Shown here: positions 8,066 through 17,754 of the stretch, piece after piece | Position numbering within the stretch: position 1 is the stretch's first letter | How the letters are laid out: the number at the start of each line of letters is the position of its first letter | NCBI GenBank assembly: GCA_002452265.1 | Contig: DKEW01000034.1 | Location: 1-49,405, forward strand | From: Pelobacter sp. UBA6812 | Lineage (GTDB): Bacteria; Desulfobacterota; Desulfuromonadia; Desulfuromonadales; Syntrophotaleaceae | Reading direction: 5' to 3' | DNA: 49,405 nucleotides | Made by a program: the position numbers and the translations under genes | Notes under the pieces: generated by a model | Databases searched by the model: none | What the model was told of the DNA's origin: nothing | Seen by the model: only the letters and a program-made list of their open reading frames with translations

Positions 8066-8905
8066 ATGTATAAGGATTTGGAAGATAAGCTAAAGCGTTT
8101 TAGCCGGCGACTCTTCTCTCTTTTTAAAGGTTCCGCCGAAGGCGCTGCGCCCAACAAACAAACGTTAAAAATACTCGTCTGCATGACGACGCTTCCCGAG
8201 CGATTGACCTCAAACTTTTTGCATCGTGTTCTCGATTCCATTTTGGCGCAAAAGAAGGCCTGTCCTTTCAAACTCGTTCTGTTCGTGCCCCATCGAAGTC
8301 TAAGAACGGGTTTGCCGTATCCCGACCCAACTATTCTATGGGAGCGATACAACAAGGACCAGCTGGATATCCACCGTTGCGATGACATGGGGCCGGCCAC
8401 GAAGTTTGCCGGACTGCTGACCTATCTGCAGTCCGTCGATGCAGACGTCACCCACATTTATATTGCCGATGACGATATCATCCTTCGTGAGCATGTCTTT
8501 CACAAGATGCTGAAGCGGCTTCAGGAGCGAAGTAGAGTGCATGACTATCGTCGACTTGTGCTTGCCAACGATGCCGGGTTGCTTGATGATATGCCGACGG
8601 TAGCCGGGTATGCAGGCATCCTGGTGCCGATTGAGTTCTGCAGGGAATTGGCCGCCGATGCCAAACTTGGAACTGTTTGGGCCAGTCTGGCAGAGAAACA
8701 ACATCCTTGTTTCAACGTCGATGATACGCTTTTATCGAAACTGTTCCAACGGTTCCAATACATTGTCGAGGGCACGGGTTTAAATCCATTCAAGGACGTT
8801 ATGGATCGTTCTCTGACGGATGAGCATCCGGACTGGTTTGAGCTCTGCAAGCATACATCCCGGGACAGCGATACTACACAATGCATGAATGTAATTTTGC
8901 CCTAG
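8066..8905 (+). CDS. Putative glycosyltransferase (GT-A-like)
   Basis: A 279-residue protein with a basic N-terminus. A Rossmann-like start (LKILVCMTTLPERL) and IYIADDDIIL, an acidic triad like the metal-binding DxD of GT-A glycosyltransferases, lie in the expected places, with FNVDDTLLS later. It probably transfers a sugar from a nucleotide donor onto an envelope glycan, but neither donor nor acceptor can be told. The second ATG (8066) is preferred because GGGAG lies 9 nt upstream; the one at 8057 is too close. It stands apart from a larger glycan cluster, but another glycosyltransferase lies 1 kb downstream. Confidence 0.6.
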   Translation: MYKDLEDKLKRFSRRLFSLFKGSAEGAAPNKQTLKILVCMTTLPERLTSNFLHRVLDSILAQKKACPFKLVLFVPHRSLRTGLPYPDPTILWERYNKDQLDIHRCDDMGPATKFAGLLTYLQSVDADVTHIYIADDDIILREHVFHKMLKRLQERSRVHDYRRLVLANDAGLLDDMPTVAGYAGILVPIEFCRELAADAKLGTVWASLAEKQHPCFNVDDTLLSKLFQRFQYIVEGTGLNPFKDVMDRSLTDEHPDWFELCKHTSRDSDTTQCMNVILP

Positions 8906-9070
8906 ACAGGGTGGCATGGTGGGAATTATTTATTTTGGATAAAAGTAACCCTTCGCAGCTTTTTCAGGAGTCGTAAAAACGGTTCGCCTCCAAAAGTGCC
9001 AACACATGATAGAATGTAGGAGCGGCCTTTCCCAGGGGCTGACAACTCTTCGGTTTTTTTTGGAGGTCTC

Positions 9071-9673
9071 ATGAAATACACAGGTGTAAACCATCTGGCC
9101 ATGGCTACCGGCGATATGGATGCAACCATCCGATTTTGGCGTGATCTGCTGGGTATGCGCATGATCGCAGGATTGGGCGAACCGGGATTCAGGCATTATT
9201 TCTTCGAGATTGCGCCTAATGACATGATCGCATTTTTCGAATGGCCGGGTGTCGAAGCGGTGTCTCCCAAGGTGCATGGTTCACCGGTAAAGGGGCCCTT
9301 TATCTTCGATCATGTTTCTTTCGGAGTCGAAAAAAGCGAAGACCTGTGGGCTCTCAAAGACAAGCTCGATGCGGCCGGGTTCCCCTGCACAGGGCTGAGG
9401 GACCACGGCTTTATCCATTCGATTTATGCACACGATCCCAACGGTATCCCCATCGAGTTCAGCTGGCAGGTGGAGGGGATCGATGTTCACAAGAATCCGA
9501 TGATGGCCGATACCGTTCCCAGTGCCGTGGCCAAAGAGGGGGCCGAACCGGTAGCTGGTCGCTGGCCGGAAGTTACCAAACCAACCCTGGAGAAGGATAA
9601 ACAGATTGTCAAAGCAGCAGGCAGCGAACTTTATCACTGTTTGAAGTCAGGTGACGAGCAGAAGCAGCCTTGA
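9071..9673 (+). CDS. VOC-family (glyoxalase/dioxygenase-like) protein
   Basis: A 200-residue protein with a vicinal-oxygen-chelate fold in its first 135 residues. The N-terminal half begins VNHLAMATGDMDATIRFWRDLLGM; the second half has FDHVSFGV and ends with DPNGIPIEFSW, giving metal ligand candidates H9, H77 and the terminal Glu. About 65 residues at the C-terminus lie outside the fold. Members are metal-dependent lyases, dioxygenases or resistance proteins, so the substrate cannot be assigned. GGAGG precedes the ATG and a strong terminator follows, so it is a single-gene unit. Confidence 0.82.
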   Translation: MKYTGVNHLAMATGDMDATIRFWRDLLGMRMIAGLGEPGFRHYFFEIAPNDMIAFFEWPGVEAVSPKVHGSPVKGPFIFDHVSFGVEKSEDLWALKDKLDAAGFPCTGLRDHGFIHSIYAHDPNGIPIEFSWQVEGIDVHKNPMMADTVPSAVAKEGAEPVAGRWPEVTKPTLEKDKQIVKAAGSELYHCLKSGDEQKQP

Positions 9674-9725
9674 CAGTTCGGTGTGCGCATGTGTTCTTTG
9701 CGTATCCAAAATGGAGAACAGGTAT

Positions 9726-9758
9726 AAAGTGGCCGGGGTATTTACGCGGCCACTTTTG
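9726..9758 (+). terminator. Rho-independent terminator after the VOC gene
   Basis: Stem AAAGTGGCCG paired with CGGCCACTTT, loop of about 10 nt, then TTGTTG. It lies 52 nt after the VOC stop. The rest of 9759-9955 shows no other feature. Confidence 0.85.
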
Positions 9759-9955
9759 TTGTTTAGGGGCCGGAATCATATAGGGCCGGACAATTCCAAA
9801 ATCTTGAGTGGATACCAGGCCGGCCTTATGTTCCGGAATGTAACAGAATGTTTCTTGACAGGGGTTCGCTCCATCCTGTAGAAAAAATTCTTTAAAGCGT
9901 TTTTATTCTGAATAACCGGGCACAGATACGATCTCTTTTTTTGGATTTTGACAGT

Positions 9956-10834
9956 ATGTTTGAAGTCGATAAGTTGCATGGCTGGTTGCCAAAAATAATC
10001 CATCAAACATATCCGGATCGTAAGCTGCCTTCGTTTTATCAGCAGAATATTACCCGAATCAAACAGCTAAGCCCTGGCTGGGACTACCGTTTTTACGATG
10101 ATCGGGATATTGAGAATTATATCGCCCGCCACTTTCCAGAGGTGCTGAATTATTACAATCGTATCGATGCACGCTATGGCGCAGCTAGGGCCGACCTTTT
10201 CCGATACCTGGTGATCTACAACGAAGGCGGTATCTATCTTGATATTAAAAGCACCGTTACTCGACCGTTGAATGAAGTGCTTCCTGCGAAAGAAACCTAT
10301 TTGCTTTCCCATTGGGACAATGGTCCTGGCAACATGTATGAGGACTACGGTTTATGGGATTGCGCAGTCGACAAGCTGGAATCGTGGCCCGAACGGGGTG
10401 AATTTCAGCAATGGTATATCGTGTCGCCACCCAGGCACCCCTTTCTGCAAAAAACGATTGAACGAGTGTGCCATAACATCGACAGGTATTGCCTGCTGAC
10501 AGGTGAGGTGGGACGGATAGGGGTGCTCAAGCTGACCGGCCCGATAGCGTATACTCAGGCTGTTGTACCGTTGATGGATAGGGTTGACCACTCTATTGTT
10601 GATGCGAAAGTTGATTTGGGGTTTTGCTATTCTTGCCTGCAAGAGCCCCGATTACATAAACGGAGCTTTCGGCATAAGCATTACTCCCGTCTGAAAAGCC
10701 CGATCATAAAGCCCATGGGGATGGCTAAAATCGCCTATTTCTTTAAGGCACTCGTGCGATATTTGGTTACCCCGTTTCAGCGGCTCAAGAAAAGTCTTTT
10801 GAAGCGCCTGAAACGATGGACGGTTTCAGGGTAG
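9956..10834 (+). CDS. GT32-like glycosyltransferase (OCH1-type sugar-binding domain)
   Basis: A 292-residue protein resembling GT32 / OCH1-like transferases involved in capsule or surface glycan synthesis. Visible signatures are IPKIIHQTYP-like WLPKIIHQTYP near the N-terminus, ARADLFRYLVIYNEGGIYLDIKS, and the conserved His/Gly region near HPFLQK. The usual acidic DxD is DIK here (YLDIKS), as in some capsule-type members. A hydrophobic and basic C-terminal segment may attach it to the membrane. The start is uncertain: ATG at 9956 with weak GGA, or an in-frame TTG at 9941. It converges on the YchJ-like gene across a shared terminator. Confidence 0.8.
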   Translation: MFEVDKLHGWLPKIIHQTYPDRKLPSFYQQNITRIKQLSPGWDYRFYDDRDIENYIARHFPEVLNYYNRIDARYGAARADLFRYLVIYNEGGIYLDIKSTVTRPLNEVLPAKETYLLSHWDNGPGNMYEDYGLWDCAVDKLESWPERGEFQQWYIVSPPRHPFLQKTIERVCHNIDRYCLLTGEVGRIGVLKLTGPIAYTQAVVPLMDRVDHSIVDAKVDLGFCYSCLQEPRLHKRSFRHKHYSRLKSPIIKPMGMAKIAYFFKALVRYLVTPFQRLKKSLLKRLKRWTVSG

Positions 10835-10878
10835 CGTTTCGGGGGCGGGGCAAGATAAGCATTTGCGCTTTTAAAATT

Positions 10879-10917
10879 AAATGGGGCAGGCGCTTGTAGC
10901 GTCTGCCCCATTTTTTA
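10879..10917. terminator. Bidirectional terminator between converging genes
   Basis: Stem ATGGGGCAGGCGC paired with GCGTCTGCCCCAT, loop TTGTA, flanked by A-rich sequence on the left and six T on the right, so it can serve the glycosyltransferase on the plus strand and the SEC-C gene on the minus strand. Confidence 0.88.
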
Positions 10918-10934
10918 ATCCGGTACGGATTCGT

Positions 10935-11417
10935 TTACTTCCCGCAGCATTTCTTGTATTTCTTTCCACTTCCGCAGCTACAGGGGTCGTTGCGACCGAT
11001 CTTGGTAACGCTGACCGGTTGCGCCTTGACCATAATCCCCTCGGTAAAGCCCCATTGTTTGTTTGTGCGTTTGAACTGACCGCGTTCGTGGTGACTGTGG
11101 ATGCCTGTCTTGTCGCGAAAGCGGGCGATAAACTCAACCTCCCCTTCGTCGTCCTTTGGACCGCCATCGGTGGTGCCGATAATTTCAAGGCCTCGCCATT
11201 CGGATTCCTCGGCCCAGGTCTTGGTGGCCTCATGATCGTACCCCCCGCGATGATCGGGATGGGTGCTGTCATAAAGAAAATCGACCGCGACCTTTACGTG
11301 GGCTGAGTAACGCGCACGCATCAATTGTTCCGCCGTTTCGGCTGATTTTTTACCGGTGATGATCGGTTCGCAGCAGGCAGCGTAGTCGATGCCGCTGCCG
11401 CAGGGACAGCTGTTCAT
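10935..11417 (-). CDS. YchJ-family SEC-C metal-binding protein
   Basis: A 160-residue protein with a SEC-C zinc motif at both ends: CPCGSG...CC near the N-terminus and CSCGSGKKYKKCC at the C-terminus. The middle is the YchJ-type domain (LMRARYSAH... and WRGLEI). SEC-C motifs bind Zn and often contact proteins or nucleic acid, but the exact job of this family is unknown. AAGGAG lies 8 nt before the ATG at 11417; an upstream ATG at 11501 is rejected. Confidence 0.85.
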   Translation of the reverse strand: MNSCPCGSGIDYAACCEPIITGKKSAETAEQLMRARYSAHVKVAVDFLYDSTHPDHRGGYDHEATKTWAEESEWRGLEIIGTTDGGPKDDEGEVEFIARFRDKTGIHSHHERGQFKRTNKQWGFTEGIMVKAQPVSVTKIGRNDPCSCGSGKKYKKCCGK

Positions 11418-11583
11418 GGTGATTCTCCTTCGCGGATCGGATTCTGAAATTTGCTGAAGTCTATTCATCCGCGAGCAGGGTGTCAAGACAGTCTTGAGCA
11501 AGTGAGCATGGTAGTTGTTCTATACAGTCCGATGCCATAAGGGGTGAAGTCATCACGGCAGGGCCTTGTGGCACCGCTGGCAT

Positions 11584-12477
11584 TTAATAAACCCCGGAAT
11601 AGACCAACTCGATCCAGCGATCCCCGGTGAAGAGCCCATGACCCCAGGTTTCTTCCAGGTCGGCCAGGGGGTTTGCGGCAACCGCTTCCTTGACGGTTTT
11701 GCCTGCCATTTGTAGTTTTTTCAACCGGTCATAGGCGGTTTTCAGCATCTGATGGTAGCTTGCCAGCTGCGCTTTGTCCGCCAGTGGGCCATGCCCCGGG
11801 ATAATCCTGGTTCGGTCATCCGCCAGTGAAAGAATCTGTTCTACCGCCTTGATCATTCCTTTGACCGAACCGCCATGGCTGACATCGATAAACGGATAGA
11901 AACCGTTGAAGAAAATATCGCCGGTATGGATGACATTGGCGGATTTGAAATGAATGAAGCTGTCGCCATCGGTATGGGCGTGGGGCACATGGATGGCGTG
12001 GACGGTTTCACCGTTGAGATGAAAACTGAGATCCGTGGAAAAGGTTACCACAGGCAGGCCCTCAGGGGTTGCAGGCGCACTTTTCATCTTGAACGGGGCG
12101 AGATACGAGCCGGTTCGTAAAGTCTCACGGACATTGTCGTGTGAAAAAATCAGGCTGCCGCTGTGCCCCAGATGCTCGTTTCCGCCAGTGTGGTCGGCAT
12201 GATAGTGGGTGTTGATAAGAAACTTCGGTTCCTCGCCGCCGGCCGATTTGATCGCAGCAACGATCTTCTCCGTGAGGGGGGCATACTGGTCATCGATCAG
12301 AAAGGTTCCGTCCTCGCCGATAAACAGGCCTATATTGCCACCCTGGCCGGTGAGCATGTAAATGTTTCCGGTGACCGGCACGGTGCTGATTGCCGCCTCT
12401 TCAGCCGCTGCGCCGGTAGCGAGAAGCGCCAGTCCTGTCGCCATAACCGCTAATGTGGTGATTAATTTGCTGATCAT
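11584..12477 (-). CDS. Exported metallo-beta-lactamase-fold hydrolase
   Basis: A 297-residue protein with a signal peptide (about residues 1-25, cleavage after AAA). The metallo-beta-lactamase fold is shown by THYHADH (H91, H93, D95, H96), a further His in PHAHTDGDS, HTGDIFF and the last His in PGHGP. It should bind two Zn and hydrolyse an ester or amide bond in the periplasm. The layout is like B-type hydrolases and quinoprotein relay-type MBL proteins, and it need not act on beta-lactams. A short gap and no shared operon separate it from its neighbours. Confidence 0.85.
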   Translation of the reverse strand: MISKLITTLAVMATGLALLATGAAAEEAAISTVPVTGNIYMLTGQGGNIGLFIGEDGTFLIDDQYAPLTEKIVAAIKSAGGEEPKFLINTHYHADHTGGNEHLGHSGSLIFSHDNVRETLRTGSYLAPFKMKSAPATPEGLPVVTFSTDLSFHLNGETVHAIHVPHAHTDGDSFIHFKSANVIHTGDIFFNGFYPFIDVSHGGSVKGMIKAVEQILSLADDRTRIIPGHGPLADKAQLASYHQMLKTAYDRLKKLQMAGKTVKEAVAANPLADLEETWGHGLFTGDRWIELVYSGVY

Positions 12478-12678
12478 GGTTTTTCTCCCTTGTTTCAGAT
12501 GGACCTGTTACCCGGGGTTCCAGGCATGGGCCTGATTCCCGGCAGGTTTATAAACGTCAGTATAACCCAAGTCCCGGGTGAGGATTATATTAAAATTAGA
12601 AGAAATACAAAAACAGATGGTCGTCTGGAAGAATGAGCTGGGGCGGGGATGAACAAACAGAACATGGCGAGCGGCCAT

Positions 12679-12714
12679 AAAAAACGGCTCTTCCCTTGGG
12701 AAGAGCCGTTTTTA
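12679..12714. terminator. Bidirectional terminator downstream of the radical SAM gene
   Basis: Near-perfect palindrome: AAAAACGGCTCTTCCC paired with GGGAAGAGCCGTTTTT, with T or A runs on both sides. It lies just past the stop of the minus-strand radical SAM gene. Confidence 0.9.
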
Positions 12715-12741
12715 AAGTTTAACGGTTGCCGGTCCGTAAAG

Positions 12742-14085
12742 TTAATGCAGGCATTGAAACAGGCCCATGGCCCACTGGCACGCACCGCAGGGTTCCGGGA
12801 GGGTATAGCAGTCAAACTCGAAGTCTTCGTCCTGCAGCAGGTCACAGGGGGCCACGGCGCAATTGCTGCAGTAGGGATAGTCGAAGGCATGGACGTTCTC
12901 GCGGAAGCTGCGAAACGTCTCGTCGTTCCAGATATCCAGCAACGGCCGTTCGCAGACGTTGCCGAAGATCTTGGGTTTGATAAGTCGATCCCAGTCGTTG
13001 ATAAAACAACGGAATTGGTGCCAGAGGAAATAGCAGGGATGCACTGCACCGTCCCAGGAGATGAAGGCTCCACCGTCTTCCACGAAATCGCATTTGCGTT
13101 CGTGGCGGGGAACCGCGGCCGGCAGACTCAGTTCGACGCCCAAGTCCTTGGCCAATTGCTCCGCCTCGTCGAATAAGGCCTGCAACTGTTCCGTCTTATC
13201 GGCACCGCGTTCCAACAGTCGCGGAACATCGAGGAAAACATCTTTTTTCCGCGCGTCGGCCCGCATCTGATCGACCAGTTCCATCATGCGGACAAGCTTG
13301 GGGTCGAGGCCCGGTAAAAACCGACCCATTTCCCAGCGGGAATTATAGTCGCGCACATCGAGTCCCAAATCGGCGATCTTGTCACGCCAGTAGGTGAAGA
13401 TCTTTACGGCCTCGTCGGTCGAATTATCATAGGCGAGCTGATCCATGGCGGAGTCATCGTAAGCCGATGCCTGGGTGACGAGCATAAAATCGGCGCCCCG
13501 GTCGGCGACCCAGCGCAGGGTGTCCAGCAGCTGTTGCTTGTTTTCCTGCATCAGAACGAATTCGACGCCGATCTTCAGCCGGGTATCGGGCTGGCGTTTG
13601 CGGGCGGCGGCCAAAAAGCCAAAGGCCTTCTCCATGTCGCTGAGGTCTTCCCCTTCGCGCACTTTGCTGAACGTGTCGGGTTTGATCCCATCCACCGACA
13701 GGCAGAGGCGGTCAAGGCCGGAGGCCACCAGATCCCGCGCCCAATTGGCGTCGAGCAGCAGACCGTTGGACTGAAAGCCGATCCAGGATTCTTCCGGCAT
13801 GGTGCGCCGGGCCCGATGGATAAAATCGAGCAAATGGGGGTGCATCAACGACTCCCCTATACCGTTGAGCAGCAGGGCTTCAAGGTGGGGAAAGACCGGT
13901 TCCAGAGCGCTGAAAGTCTCTTCGGTCATATCGCCATCGATGATATTGTTGTCTGCGGATTGTTTGACGCACATCGGGCAACGCAGATTGCAAAAGGTCG
14001 TGGTTTCAACAAACAGTTTGCTCGGATAAGCCCTTAAAGGCGCCGGCAAGGCGTCAGAAGGCTGCGAGGAGGTTTGCGGACTCAT
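12742..14085 (-). CDS. Radical SAM / SPASM-like enzyme
   Basis: A 447-residue enzyme with the radical SAM cluster motif CxxxCxxC (C32, C36, C39 in FCNLRCPMC), an NGIGES SAM-contact motif and a long Cys-rich C-terminus (HPCYFLW, then YCSNC, APC, CGAC, QC) that should hold one or two auxiliary Fe-S clusters as in SPASM/twitch enzymes. Such enzymes modify peptides or mature metalloenzymes; the C-terminal Cys pattern recalls the maturase-like family in Geobacter (tentative). The ATG at 14085 has GGAG 5 nt upstream. No substrate peptide or partner gene is adjacent, so the target is open. It is the last core gene before the accessory island. Confidence 0.82.
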   Translation of the reverse strand: MSPQTSSQPSDALPAPLRAYPSKLFVETTTFCNLRCPMCVKQSADNNIIDGDMTEETFSALEPVFPHLEALLLNGIGESLMHPHLLDFIHRARRTMPEESWIGFQSNGLLLDANWARDLVASGLDRLCLSVDGIKPDTFSKVREGEDLSDMEKAFGFLAAARKRQPDTRLKIGVEFVLMQENKQQLLDTLRWVADRGADFMLVTQASAYDDSAMDQLAYDNSTDEAVKIFTYWRDKIADLGLDVRDYNSRWEMGRFLPGLDPKLVRMMELVDQMRADARKKDVFLDVPRLLERGADKTEQLQALFDEAEQLAKDLGVELSLPAAVPRHERKCDFVEDGGAFISWDGAVHPCYFLWHQFRCFINDWDRLIKPKIFGNVCERPLLDIWNDETFRSFRENVHAFDYPYCSNCAVAPCDLLQDEDFEFDCYTLPEPCGACQWAMGLFQCLH

Positions 14086-14528
14086 GACTGCTCCGGATAT
14101 GTCGATGATTTTATGGTGTGTGAGAATCGGAGGCATTTTACAGCGACTCCATGCATAACAAAGGCGCCACCCTAACATAAAACCTATGGCCGGGACACCC
14201 CCCAATGGGTCCGGTGTGCGTATACATGGGAGTTGGAGGAATGAGCGGGTGAAATGGAAATCCGTAACAACTTCTATGTCAGCTCAGAAGAAATGTTAAA
14301 GGGTGGATAGTGAAGTTAAGCCAGTTGCTTAAAGTGTTGGAAAGTATAGCTGGAAGGCTCCTCGATATCCGAGGGCTCCTTTCCTTTTCTATGCTTGTTA
14401 TTTTCACCCCTGAATTCAACTCATAAGTGCAACTCTAGTTGCTTGGTTTGAGCATTGGCGCCTCAACATTTTAGAATTAGTCTGATTAATCTAAGATTTC
14501 CATCAGTGGAGCCCGAGAAGGTAGCACC
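14086..14528. other. Intergenic boundary region, left edge of accessory island
   Basis: About 440 nt without a gene. It contains a hairpin CCTCG...CGAGG with extended flanking symmetry (about 14352-14385) and, at 14318-14344, one arm of a 27-nt imperfect inverted repeat whose partner is at 24967-24993. Sequence becomes more AT-rich to the right. No promoter or RNA gene was recognised. Confidence 0.5.
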
Positions 14529-15701
14529 TCAACCTTCAACCAGCTGAGCTGTCTTAGGGTCGTAAACCACATTCGTAATAGTGCCGTCACAGACGTGTTG
14601 GACGGCCTCATCAATAACATGGAGGGGCACGAGAAACCATTCTCTCGGTTTTACTGGATGTCCAAAACGGTCTTGGATGGTGATGTCAATCTGTGCTGGC
14701 GCGAAAATGCGATGGAAGAGGGCTTCCAGCTTGGTGCGATTAACACCAGCCAGCTTGTAGCTGGCAACGACCTCAACTTCCGCTAGCAGGTAAGTAGCGT
14801 CATGCGCTGCATTGGTGATACGAGTTTCAATTTTTCCTCTGGTAACACCGATTTTATGAACTAGCTCGCGATGCTCGACAATAAAGGGATGCTTAGACAG
14901 ACTGCGCAGGACATAAATAGTACCACTTTCGATGTCGTCTTCTTCCCATGTCTCGCTGAAGAGAGGTCCAGCATCTGAGTCGGTTATCCGACGGCCGGCG
15001 TCATCTTTGTAAAGGGCACGCTGAAGAGATCGGAGTAGGAGGTTGCTTTCAGTGCCATTGGAGTAAATGACTCTGAGACGGGCATCCGGATGGCCGCCTG
15101 ATGCTCTAAAATCCTCCCCTCTCTCGGCTACATAGACGATCTGTCCACCTAAAACGAAGAACTCGCCTTCCTTGATGCTTGCATCCCTGCCAAAGGGGCG
15201 TGTCTGCCGGATACTGGCCTTAATATCGCTCTCAACTTGCTTGAACAGCGGCTGAAAGCGTTCAAAGTCTTCGCACTGCTCGCGATTAGCAACCTCCTCG
15301 GCAGCCCGTATTTCGGCTCTTGAGCGAACGTTGCGCAGATCAGTAAGATCGGCGGACCCAGCCGAGCCTTCGAGTTCGGCGAGCAGTTCGTCATCGTCCA
15401 TCGATTCCACTGGCTCAGTACGAATAATTTCAGGCCCACTTAGTAGCCCTTGGTGATCAAGAGGGGTGAGCAAAGTCCGGCATTCCTCCTTCGCACGCAG
15501 ACGGTCGAGGCGCACAGCGTATAGCCGCTCGAAAATGTTTTTGTCTTCACCATGTTGCGGAACATGGCCATTTTGCTCTACAAACCTCTGGATTTCCTCG
15601 AATCCTGCAATAATGCGATCCTCGCGAGGTGAGTGGCCTTTCTTCTTCTCTGGTTGAGCGAATTCGTCCAGTTCTGCACGTAGATCATCTAGATCAGTCA
15701 T
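14529..15701 (-). CDS. GIY-YIG nuclease of the defence operon
   Basis: A 390-residue protein. The C-terminal part is a GIY-YIG nuclease: GTIYVL (260-265), HKIGVT (282-287), Arg294 and a catalytic Glu in KLEALFH (E326). The first 250 residues, charged and partly helical, have no named domain and could bind DNA or the partner helicase. The start at 15701 (with GAGGGG upstream) overlaps the helicase stop by 8 nt, so translation is coupled. It is the probable DNA-cutting effector of the system with the methyltransferase and helicase, since neither of those shows a nuclease motif. Confidence 0.8.
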   Translation of the reverse strand: MTDLDDLRAELDEFAQPEKKKGHSPREDRIIAGFEEIQRFVEQNGHVPQHGEDKNIFERLYAVRLDRLRAKEECRTLLTPLDHQGLLSGPEIIRTEPVESMDDDELLAELEGSAGSADLTDLRNVRSRAEIRAAEEVANREQCEDFERFQPLFKQVESDIKASIRQTRPFGRDASIKEGEFFVLGGQIVYVAERGEDFRASGGHPDARLRVIYSNGTESNLLLRSLQRALYKDDAGRRITDSDAGPLFSETWEEDDIESGTIYVLRSLSKHPFIVEHRELVHKIGVTRGKIETRITNAAHDATYLLAEVEVVASYKLAGVNRTKLEALFHRIFAPAQIDITIQDRFGHPVKPREWFLVPLHVIDEAVQHVCDGTITNVVYDPKTAQLVEG

Positions 15702-17754
15702 AACGCCCCTCATCCTTGAAGCGTACGAAAGCAGCAGCACCCTCGGCCATCCGCTGTTCCCAGGCATCCACCGAACTTATCGAGGGAAGCCGCCCGCGCT
15801 CCTTTTTGAATTTGACTGCTCTAACAGCGAGTTCCTTGGCTTCCTCAGGAGTCAGGCTGGTGCGCTTGGTTGAAATAACCGCTGCCACCTGCCTCAGCCT
15901 CTCCTCGCTCATCGTCTTGGCTAGGATTGCGTAAGCTTCGCTAAATGGATTTATGCGATCGATCAAGTCGATATCCAGTTCACGCACATCCATGGCGAAC
16001 TTGCGCACCCCAACTAATAGGGCAGTATTGGGTCTGGCTTCACCGTCGCCACCGTCTCCTAGTAGGTGTTGTTTGGCTTGCTGGGTGATATTTAGGGCGG
16101 CGATAGCGTGCTGGCGGACTGCCTCCTGGTCCTCTTCATCAAGTCCTGGGTATTTATCCCTAATGATCTTGCCCATGCGAACCTGGGTCAGCTCTTCGGG
16201 CACCAGTTCTTCATCAAACAAGCCCCTCTCAATATTGTTTTTATCCTGCACGAAACTGGCAATAACCTCGTTCAAATCTTCACGGCAGATGCGTGCCGCT
16301 TCGTCGCTCTTGGGTTTGGTAAGGCCGTTGATTTCAATCTGATACTGCCCAGTCTCTTCGTTTACGCCAACGTTGCACTTGCTGGGATCATAACCATCTT
16401 CACCGTAGTCAAACCCTTCTGCCGGGCCATTTGCAGGATTCTTTGGTCTGAATTCAAAGCGTGGAGCCAGCACCTGCTCCATCAGCAGGCTGGCAGCGAT
16501 AGCCTTTAAGGTATCGTTCACCGCCTCAGTAACGGCTTGTTCCGAGGCATCGGGCTCAGCGATTAGATTTGTAAAGCGCGCACGAGCCTTGCCTGGTGCA
16601 TCTCGGGTAGCGCGGCCGATAATCTGCACAATCTCGGTAAGACTAGATCGATAACCGACGGTCAGTGCGTGCTCGCACCAAATCCAATCAAAGCCTTCCT
16701 TCGCCATGCCAAGAGCGATGATGATGTCGACATAATCGCGGTTATCCTTCTGTGCCGAGTTTTTCAGCGCTGCAGACACCTTGTCGCGCTTGACCGGGTC
16801 GTCGTCCACCAGGTCAGCGACCTTGAGGACTCGGCCATCTGTAGTCCTGACCAATTGGAAGCCCGTTGCAGGGTCGGTGCCCTGCCACTCACCAAGCTCT
16901 TCGATGATGTGCTCGACCTCCCTGATTTTGTCTTTCGTGCTCTCGCGCGAATTTACGTTGGGTATATGGATAATGGTCTTCTCGGCCGGGTCAAGGACCT
17001 TAAGAATGTCGTCGGTGTAGGATCCGGAATAGAAGAAGTAGCCCATATCGAGTTGCTTCAGATATTGGTAACCATTGAGCTGCTCGTAGTAGGTATAGGT
17101 GACGGTTGCAAACCTCGCCTCATCTTCTGGAGCCAGAACAGCCTCCGCGTCGCCCCGGAAGTAGGAGCCGGTCATCGCGACGATATGCACCTTGTCACGA
17201 GCTATGAACTCGCCCAGATGCGTACCGAGCTTGTTATCAGGATTGGCAGATACGTGGTGGAACTCGTCGACAGCGATCAAACGATTATCGAAGGCCCCCA
17301 CCCCAAACTGGTCGACCGCAAAGCGGAAAGTAGCATGAGTGCAAACCAGCACCTTGTCATCACTTTCGAGGAAAGCGCTAACCGACTTAACCTTGCCACC
17401 GTTATCCGAGCCAGGTGCGTTGCACAGGTTCCATTTCGGCTCCACTCGCCAGTCCGCCCAGAAACCGAACTTACTCAGAGGTTCGTCGCTGAAGCTTGAG
17501 CCGATGGACTTCTCCGGCACCACGATGATGGCCTGCTTGAGGTTTTGATTTTGCAGCTTGTCGAGTGCAACGAACATAAGCGCCCGACTCTTGCCGGAGG
17601 CCGGTGGCGACTTAATCAACAGATACTGCTCACCGCGGCGCTCATAGACGCGCTCCTGCATCGGCCGCATTCCGAGTACATTAGCCTTGGTCGAACTTCC
17701 ATTCCGGGCGTAGGACACCGAAACAGAGGGGACGGACTTCTTCTCCTTAGTCAC
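15694..17754 (-). CDS. SF2 helicase (type III restriction/DEAD-like)
   Basis: A 686-residue superfamily 2 helicase. Motifs: Walker A SPPASGKS (49-56), a DEAH-type motif II as DEFH (163-166), motif III MTGSY (194-198), motif V about ALGMAKEGFDW (348-357) and motif VI QIIGRATRD (377-385). The remaining 300 residues form a C-terminal domain with no known nuclease signature. GTG at 17754 with GGAGG upstream; its start overlaps the methyltransferase stop (GTGA). It should translocate on or unwind DNA, the motor of a restriction-like complex. Confidence 0.85.
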   Translation of the reverse strand: MTKEKKSVPSVSVSYARNGSSTKANVLGMRPMQERVYERRGEQYLLIKSPPASGKSRALMFVALDKLQNQNLKQAIIVVPEKSIGSSFSDEPLSKFGFWADWRVEPKWNLCNAPGSDNGGKVKSVSAFLESDDKVLVCTHATFRFAVDQFGVGAFDNRLIAVDEFHHVSANPDNKLGTHLGEFIARDKVHIVAMTGSYFRGDAEAVLAPEDEARFATVTYTYYEQLNGYQYLKQLDMGYFFYSGSYTDDILKVLDPAEKTIIHIPNVNSRESTKDKIREVEHIIEELGEWQGTDPATGFQLVRTTDGRVLKVADLVDDDPVKRDKVSAALKNSAQKDNRDYVDIIIALGMAKEGFDWIWCEHALTVGYRSSLTEIVQIIGRATRDAPGKARARFTNLIAEPDASEQAVTEAVNDTLKAIAASLLMEQVLAPRFEFRPKNPANGPAEGFDYGEDGYDPSKCNVGVNEETGQYQIEINGLTKPKSDEAARICREDLNEVIASFVQDKNNIERGLFDEELVPEELTQVRMGKIIRDKYPGLDEEDQEAVRQHAIAALNITQQAKQHLLGDGGDGEARPNTALLVGVRKFAMDVRELDIDLIDRINPFSEAYAILAKTMSEERLRQVAAVISTKRTSLTPEEAKELAVRAVKFKKERGRLPSISSVDAWEQRMAEGAAAFVRFKDEGRYD

